Assembly: GCA_002314145.1 (NCBI GenBank)
Contig: DCCG01000019.1
Coordinates: 124,001 to 188,000, forward strand
Direction: 5' to 3'
Source: Thalassolituus sp. UBA1087
GTDB taxonomy: Bacteria > Pseudomonadota > Gammaproteobacteria > Pseudomonadales > Oceanobacteraceae
DNA length: 64,000 nt
The notes beneath the pieces are model-generated. The model was not told the origin of the DNA. It searched no databases and worked only from the letters and a program-made list of their open reading frames with translations. Below, piece after piece: positions 59,817 through 64,000 of the stretch (within the stretch, counting starts at the first letter, position 1; the number at the start of each line of letters is the position of its first letter). The position numbers were made by a program, and so were the translations under genes.

Positions 59817-60539
59817 TCAGCCGGGGAATGTACCGTTGTGGTAGATTTCCTGCACGTCTTCCAGGTCGTTGATCAGGCCGGCAAAACGCTCAAACTGCTC
59901 AACATCGTCGCCTTCAATCGGATGTTCGGTCTGTGGCAGATAAGTGATTTCTTCCACTTCAAAATCGATTTCCGGGTTCAGCTCGTTCAGCGCGGTTTTG
60001 GTTTTGAAGAATTCCGTCGGTGGCACCAGCACAGTAATCATGCCGTCTTCGCAGTCGATGTCAGAGACATCCACATCCGCTTCCATCAGAGCTTCCAGTA
60101 CCGGCTCTTCATCGTCACCGGCAAACACGAACATGGCGCGGTGATCGAACATGTGCGACACCGAACCCTGGCTGCCCAGTTTGGCTTTGCACTTGGAGAA
60201 CACACCGCGGATTTCACCGAAGGTGCGGTTATTGTTGTCGGTCAGTGCACTGATCAGCACCATGGCACCGCCCGGGGCAATACCTTCATACAACGCAGGC
60301 TGGAAGTCTTCGCCACCGGCACCATTGGCTTTATCCAGCGCTTTCTCAATCACGTGCGTGGGGACCTGATCTTTCTTGGCGCGGTCGATCAGGCTGCGCA
60401 GTGCCAGGTTGCCGGTTGGATCGGCGCCTCCGGCTTTGGCGGTGACATAAATTTCACGACCATATTTTGAATACACTTTGGTTTTTGCGGCGGCCGTTTT
60501 GGCCATCGATTCTTTACGGTTCTGAAACGCTCTGCCCAT
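59817..60539 (-). CDS. yeeN: YebC/PmpR-family protein of the YeeN type
   Basis: A 240-residue member of the YebC/TACO1 family. It begins MGRAFQNRKESMAKTAAAKTKVYSKYGREI, the YeeN subgroup start. It continues LRSLIDRAKKDQVPTHVIEKALDKA, then YEGIAPGG, and ends FAGLINDLEDVQEIYHNGTFPG. YebC proteins act on translation of difficult peptide stretches or, in some species, as transcription regulators; the role of the YeeN branch is not settled. It is convergent with the diguanylate cyclase gene and stands alone. Confidence 0.93.
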   Translation of the reverse strand: MGRAFQNRKESMAKTAAAKTKVYSKYGREIYVTAKAGGADPTGNLALRSLIDRAKKDQVPTHVIEKALDKANGAGGEDFQPALYEGIAPGGAMVLISALTDNNNRTFGEIRGVFSKCKAKLGSQGSVSHMFDHRAMFVFAGDDEEPVLEALMEADVDVSDIDCEDGMITVLVPPTEFFKTKTALNELNPEIDFEVEEITYLPQTEHPIEGDDVEQFERFAGLINDLEDVQEIYHNGTFPG

Positions 60540-60737
60540 GGGAATTGCTTCTTGTTGGCTGGTTAATAAGAAAAATAAGGCCGGATTGTACTCCCTGAAG
60601 CCGGAACTGTCTTGTTTAAGGCCCGTCGGGCGGGAAGGCGGCGGGGTTACCCATCTTTCCGGACACAGGTTTTCATCTACTCAGAACGGATAGCCGGGTA
60701 CTGTTGTTTCCCTTAAACATTGATTACAAATTGTAGT

Positions 60738-60757
60738 GATATTGATTCTTATTAATC
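60738..60757. promoter_or_regulatory. Candidate Fur box upstream of the TonB receptor
   Basis: GATATTGATTCTTATTAATC, a good but imperfect match to the 19-bp Fur box (GATAATGATAATCATTATC), 65 bp before the receptor start. It fits iron-repressed control of the operon. Confidence 0.65.
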
Positions 60758-60821
60758 AAAAGTCATATGATGCCGCCTTTCTTTGCCCGTCCGGGCCGGA
60801 CTCAGCTTTTGGGGAAGTCAG

Positions 60822-63077
60822 ATGATCAAGCCACATAAGAAAACACCACTGGCCGTCGCGTTGTTGCTGGCCGGTATGGCCACCGCCGCTCACTCCGTGG
60901 AACTGGAGCAGGTAACTGTGTATGGCGAGAAGCAGGAAAAATCCATGCGTGATACAGCCACCTCGGTGCAGGTGCTGGATGCTGAAGATATGGAAGAGCA
61001 GCCGATTACGGATTTTAATGATGTATTTGCCCGCGTAGCGAATGTAACGTCTCTCGACGCTGGCAGTCAGCGCACCAGTTTTGCCATCCGCGGCGTCAGT
61101 GTTGACGGTGTGGCCGGCAGCAACACGGCACGCACCGCGGGTATTGTGGTTGACGGTGTGGGGATGGCCAACGAGGTGCTGCGTTACGGCGGGCCCGGTA
61201 TCTGGGACCTGCAGCAGGTGGAAGTGTTACGTGGACCGCAGGGCACGCTGCAGGGGCAGAACTCCCTGATGGGGACCATCGTGATCCGCAGTAAGAACCC
61301 GACCTTTTACGAGGAAGGTGCGGTGCAGGCTCAGTACGCTTCCTTTAATACCTTCCGCACCAGTGGCACCTACAGTAATGCGCTGACCGATACGCTGGCC
61401 TTCCGCGTCAGCGCCGACCGTTACCAGTCGGATGGTGCGATTAAAAATGTCACCCGCAATGATGATGAATATGCCAGTACGGATCGTGGAATTTACCGTG
61501 GCAAGCTGTTGTGGCAGCCCAGCGACTCGCTCAGTGCCATGCTGACGCTGCAGGCTGCACGCCATGATCTCGGTGCCGGTAACTCGGTACGTGACGACCG
61601 CAGCTACAGCCGTGAAGCGGTCTCCGATGCGGCGGACAATAAAGATGTCCGCTCCGATCTTGCCATTCTGGAAGTGAACAATGAGTTTTCCGATGAGCTG
61701 AAGCTGACCTACATCGGCTCAGTGCAGAAAAATGATTACGACCGCTACGACGATTACGACTCAGGAACCGAGGCGGGTAACGAGATTGATCAGTACTCCC
61801 GCTCCCGTGTGCAATCCCACGAACTGCGCCTGAGTTTTGATAACGGCACCGTCAGCGGTGTCGCCGGGCTGTTCTTTAACCGTAATCATCAGAATCTGGG
61901 GTATGACCTGCAGAGCCTGTATCCGCTGTCATCATTTGAAAGCACGATTACCAATTACTATGAAAGTGAGTTAGGGGTCGATGCAACAACCGCCCAGGCT
62001 CTCTACGACAACTATATCCCGACGCTGACAACGGTAGGCTATGACACCGCGTCAGAAGAGTGGACTTCTAACAAAGCGGTCTTTGGTGAACTCACCTGGA
62101 ACATCAATTACAACTGGGCAATCACAGCGGGTCTGCGTCATGACCGCGAGAGCAAAACGCGCTGGGATGTGGCAGACGCCGCTATTCTCGATGAGCCAAA
62201 CACCAATCCAACGGAAATCGTCCCCGGCCTCACCGCCGGTGCTCTGGTCAACAGCACGCTGTCGACACTGGCCAGCACACTGAATGAGCCACGCACAGAT
62301 ACCGATTCAGACTACACGGCAACCCTGCCCAAGCTGGTGGTGACCTATTACGTGAACGATGATCTGGCATTCAGCGCGCTGACCCAGAAAGGTTACCGTG
62401 CCGGTGGCGCCATGATTAACATAGGTACCGGGCAGCTGGTGGAATACGATCCGGAATACACCTGGAACTATGAACTGGCCATGCGCAGTGACTGGCTGGA
62501 TCACCGGCTGATGGTGAACAGCAATATTTATTACATCGACTGGACGGATCAGCAGGTACTGGTCACCAACTCCGGCGACAGTACCGACAGTGAAATAGAC
62601 AATGCCGGTAAGTCTGAGCTTTACGGCCTGGAGGTCGAAGTATCGGCCGCGCTGAGTGATAACCTGACGCTGTCCGGTTCCTATGGTTACGCTCACACCG
62701 AATTCAAAGATTTTGATACCGGCGATGAAAACTTTGACGGCAATGAATTCCGCCATAATGCCAAACACTCGGCCAACCTGATGCTGGATTACCGGCTGGG
62801 AAGCTGGCAGGCCGTCGCCAATGGTTCCTTTGTCGGTTCTAACTATGGTGATAATGACAACACCACCAAAATACCCGGTTACGGCATCGTCAACCTGAAG
62901 ATGAACTACGACATCAACCGTCTGCGTCTGTCCGGCTGGGTGACCAACCTGTTTGACCGTGAATACCTGACCGATGATTTTGAACGTCTTGTATCTGCCA
63001 GTACCGTTGGCACACAGGACAACCTGACCATCGGCCAGCCGCGTATGATCGGTGCCGGCGTGCTGTACAGCTTCTGA
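60822..63077 (+). CDS. TonB-dependent outer-membrane receptor (iron/siderophore type)
   Basis: A 751-residue receptor: signal peptide (MIKPHKKTPLAVALLLAGMAT, cleaved near AHS), TonB box-like VELEQVTVYGEK, plug domain with FAIRGVSVDGVAGSN and the VEVLRGPQGTLQGQNSLMGTIVI signature, then the 22-strand barrel ending in YSF. The ATG at 60822 is preceded by GGGGA; the longer open frame has no signal peptide at its start. A Fur box and the downstream DUF3325, DUF3649 and PepSY genes indicate a siderophore substrate, whose identity is unknown. Confidence 0.93.
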   Translation: MIKPHKKTPLAVALLLAGMATAAHSVELEQVTVYGEKQEKSMRDTATSVQVLDAEDMEEQPITDFNDVFARVANVTSLDAGSQRTSFAIRGVSVDGVAGSNTARTAGIVVDGVGMANEVLRYGGPGIWDLQQVEVLRGPQGTLQGQNSLMGTIVIRSKNPTFYEEGAVQAQYASFNTFRTSGTYSNALTDTLAFRVSADRYQSDGAIKNVTRNDDEYASTDRGIYRGKLLWQPSDSLSAMLTLQAARHDLGAGNSVRDDRSYSREAVSDAADNKDVRSDLAILEVNNEFSDELKLTYIGSVQKNDYDRYDDYDSGTEAGNEIDQYSRSRVQSHELRLSFDNGTVSGVAGLFFNRNHQNLGYDLQSLYPLSSFESTITNYYESELGVDATTAQALYDNYIPTLTTVGYDTASEEWTSNKAVFGELTWNINYNWAITAGLRHDRESKTRWDVADAAILDEPNTNPTEIVPGLTAGALVNSTLSTLASTLNEPRTDTDSDYTATLPKLVVTYYVNDDLAFSALTQKGYRAGGAMINIGTGQLVEYDPEYTWNYELAMRSDWLDHRLMVNSNIYYIDWTDQQVLVTNSGDSTDSEIDNAGKSELYGLEVEVSAALSDNLTLSGSYGYAHTEFKDFDTGDENFDGNEFRHNAKHSANLMLDYRLGSWQAVANGSFVGSNYGDNDNTTKIPGYGIVNLKMNYDINRLRLSGWVTNLFDREYLTDDFERLVSASTVGTQDNLTIGQPRMIGAGVLYSF

Positions 63078-63379
63078 TGGCTCTGTTGCTGATGTTGTGG
63101 CCGGCACTGGATCTGTACTTCGGCATTGAAGGTCGTCCGGCGGTGATCCGGTCACGCCGGCCAGCCCTGTTGCTGGCGCTGATTCTGCTGATCCTGCCGC
63201 TGGCCATGCTGCTGCGTCAGTTTGGCGTTGAGCAGGGCGTGTTTTACAGTCTGCTGGCCATCATGGCGACCGCAGGTATTTTCGTGCTGTTGCGTGTCTG
63301 GCAACCGGCGCTGACCCGGCTGATTTCCTGGCTGGCGCTGGTGGCTTCCATTGCAGGTGTTATTTATGGCTTCTTCTGA
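63077..63379 (+). CDS. DUF3325 family membrane protein
   Basis: A 100-residue protein with three predicted membrane helices. It starts LLLMLWPALDLYFGIEGRP, as DUF3325 proteins do. Its ATG overlaps the receptor stop by one base. Such genes are typically found between TonB receptors and PepSY membrane proteins in iron-uptake loci. Molecular function unknown. Confidence 0.85.
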   Translation: MALLLMLWPALDLYFGIEGRPAVIRSRRPALLLALILLILPLAMLLRQFGVEQGVFYSLLAIMATAGIFVLLRVWQPALTRLISWLALVASIAGVIYGFF

Positions 63380-63644
63380 ACTGACCGCAGGCAAATGGCT
63401 GGCCGGCAGTGTCGGCGGATTTTTCACCACGGTGGTGATGACGGTGGCGATTACCCTACTGTGGCCGTTCGGCGACCGCATTGAGCAGATCTTTGCCGGC
63501 GGTGTGTTCTTCTTTGTGTTCTGGTCGGTGCTGTTCTACTTCGCCATGCTGGCGGCCAGCGGGTTGCGCGCCTGGGGCCGCATTGGCAGTCTGTTTTTAC
63601 TCTTTGCCGTGATCGATGTCGTGGCGCTGTATGTATTCCGCTAG
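63366..63644 (+). CDS. DUF3649 family membrane protein
   Basis: A 92-residue protein with three membrane segments (GGFFTTVVMTVAITLLWPF, FFFVFWSVLFYFAMLAAS and LFLLFAVIDVVALYVFR). The pattern matches DUF3649, a small partner in receptor-DUF3325-PepSY operons. The ATG at 63366 lies within the last codons of the DUF3325 gene (14-nt overlap), so translation is coupled. Confidence 0.82.
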   Translation: MASSELTAGKWLAGSVGGFFTTVVMTVAITLLWPFGDRIEQIFAGGVFFFVFWSVLFYFAMLAASGLRAWGRIGSLFLLFAVIDVVALYVFR

Positions 63645-63649
63645 GAGCA

Positions 63650-64000
63650 ATGAAAGCAGCGATGAATAAGCACACCATCAAAGTCTTCTACGACACGCAT
63701 TCCTGGCTCGGCATTGTCGCCGGTATTCTGCTTTTTATTGTCAGCTTTTCCGGCTTACCGGCCATGTTCGTGCATGAACTTGAGCAATGGCAGACACCGC
63801 AGCTGCGCGATCTGCCGGCGGTGGAACGCGTCGACTGGCAGCAGCTGGTGGATCAGGCCGGCGACGATATGCAGACGCAGAAATCGCTGTTTATCGTGCC
63901 GGAAGCAGAGCTGGGATACGCCACGCTGTATCGTCGTGGCGAAGACAAAGAACTGATCAGCAAAGTGCTGTCGTTGCAGGACGGCAGCGAACTGCAGCCC
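63650..64000 (+). CDS. PepSY-associated membrane protein (N-terminal part)
   Basis: 117 codons before the window ends. The start KHTIKVFYDTHSWLGIVAGILLFIVSFSGLPAMFVHELEQW is typical of PepSY_TM proteins, which form inner-membrane, often ferric-siderophore-reductase-like, components of iron uptake. A first membrane helix is at about residues 22-42. GGAG lies only 3 nt before the first ATG (63650), and a second ATG at 63662 is also possible. The remainder lies outside the window. Confidence 0.85.
   Translation, partial: MKAAMNKHTIKVFYDTHSWLGIVAGILLFIVSFSGLPAMFVHELEQWQTPQLRDLPAVERVDWQQLVDQAGDDMQTQKSLFIVPEAELGYATLYRRGEDKELISKVLSLQDGSELQP

Overview
The window is the replication-origin region of a gammaproteobacterial chromosome. 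Gene order closely follows the origin-proximal block of Pseudomonas (dnaA-dnaN-recF-gyrB, then plsC-gmhB-glyS-glyQ, an LpxL-type acyltransferase, trkA-rsmB-fmt-def-LysM-dprA-tsaC-hemF-aroE). Several differences argue against Pseudomonas itself: mnmE is not followed by mnmG-rsmG-parAB, trkH is paired with trkA, and accessory loci are inserted. A marine Oceanospirillales-type organism (Thalassolituus/Oceanobacter-like) is my best guess from overall character; it is inference. No rRNA, tRNA or CRISPR was recognised.

Layout. 0-4.6 kb: end of an AraC regulator, an SDR, a CobW-type metallochaperone, mnmE and an NAD(P)-binding protein. 4.7-7.2 kb: yidC-yidD-rnpA-rpmH, read leftwards. 7.2-7.7 kb: oriC with two perfect DnaA boxes. 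7.7-14.2 kb: dnaA, dnaN, recF, gyrB, with four parS centromere sites (two inside the recF coding sequence). 14.3-24.6 kb: an accessory island with a KAP NTPase, a decayed Fic gene, a polymorphic toxin with a nuclease-like C-terminus and candidate immunity genes, a displaced and frameshifted second toxin tip with its own candidate immunity genes, a Y1-type (REP-associated-like) transposase element, orphan immunity-like genes including an ankyrin protein, and a transposase remnant. A 160-bp direct repeat (20013-20172 and 24489-24648) brackets the second half of the island and ends at a 10-bp microhomology with the toxin gene. It records how the second cassette was joined in.

24.7-36.5 kb: an MscS channel, plsC, gmhB, glyS/glyQ, a lipoprotein with a small histidine kinase and a response regulator-TPR protein, and two tandem LpxL-like acyltransferases. 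36.5-47.1 kb: trkH-trkA-rsmB-fmt-def leftwards, then LysM protein, dprA, tsaC, hemF, aroE rightwards. 47.1-51.1 kb: a small membrane protein, an MHS-type MFS transporter and a choice-of-anchor-I lipoprotein.

51.3-58.3 kb: a periplasmic redox locus. dsbD is divergent from a TlpA-like thioredoxin, a DUF4266 lipoprotein, a DUF3570 outer-membrane-like protein, an ApbE flavin transferase and a QseBC/PmrAB-type two-component system. Five TTAA-centred hexamers at 10-11-bp spacing lie in the divergent promoter region and look like an operator for that response regulator. 58.4-64 kb: a diguanylate cyclase, yeeN, and a putative Fur-controlled TonB receptor-DUF3325-DUF3649-PepSY iron-uptake operon that runs off the end.
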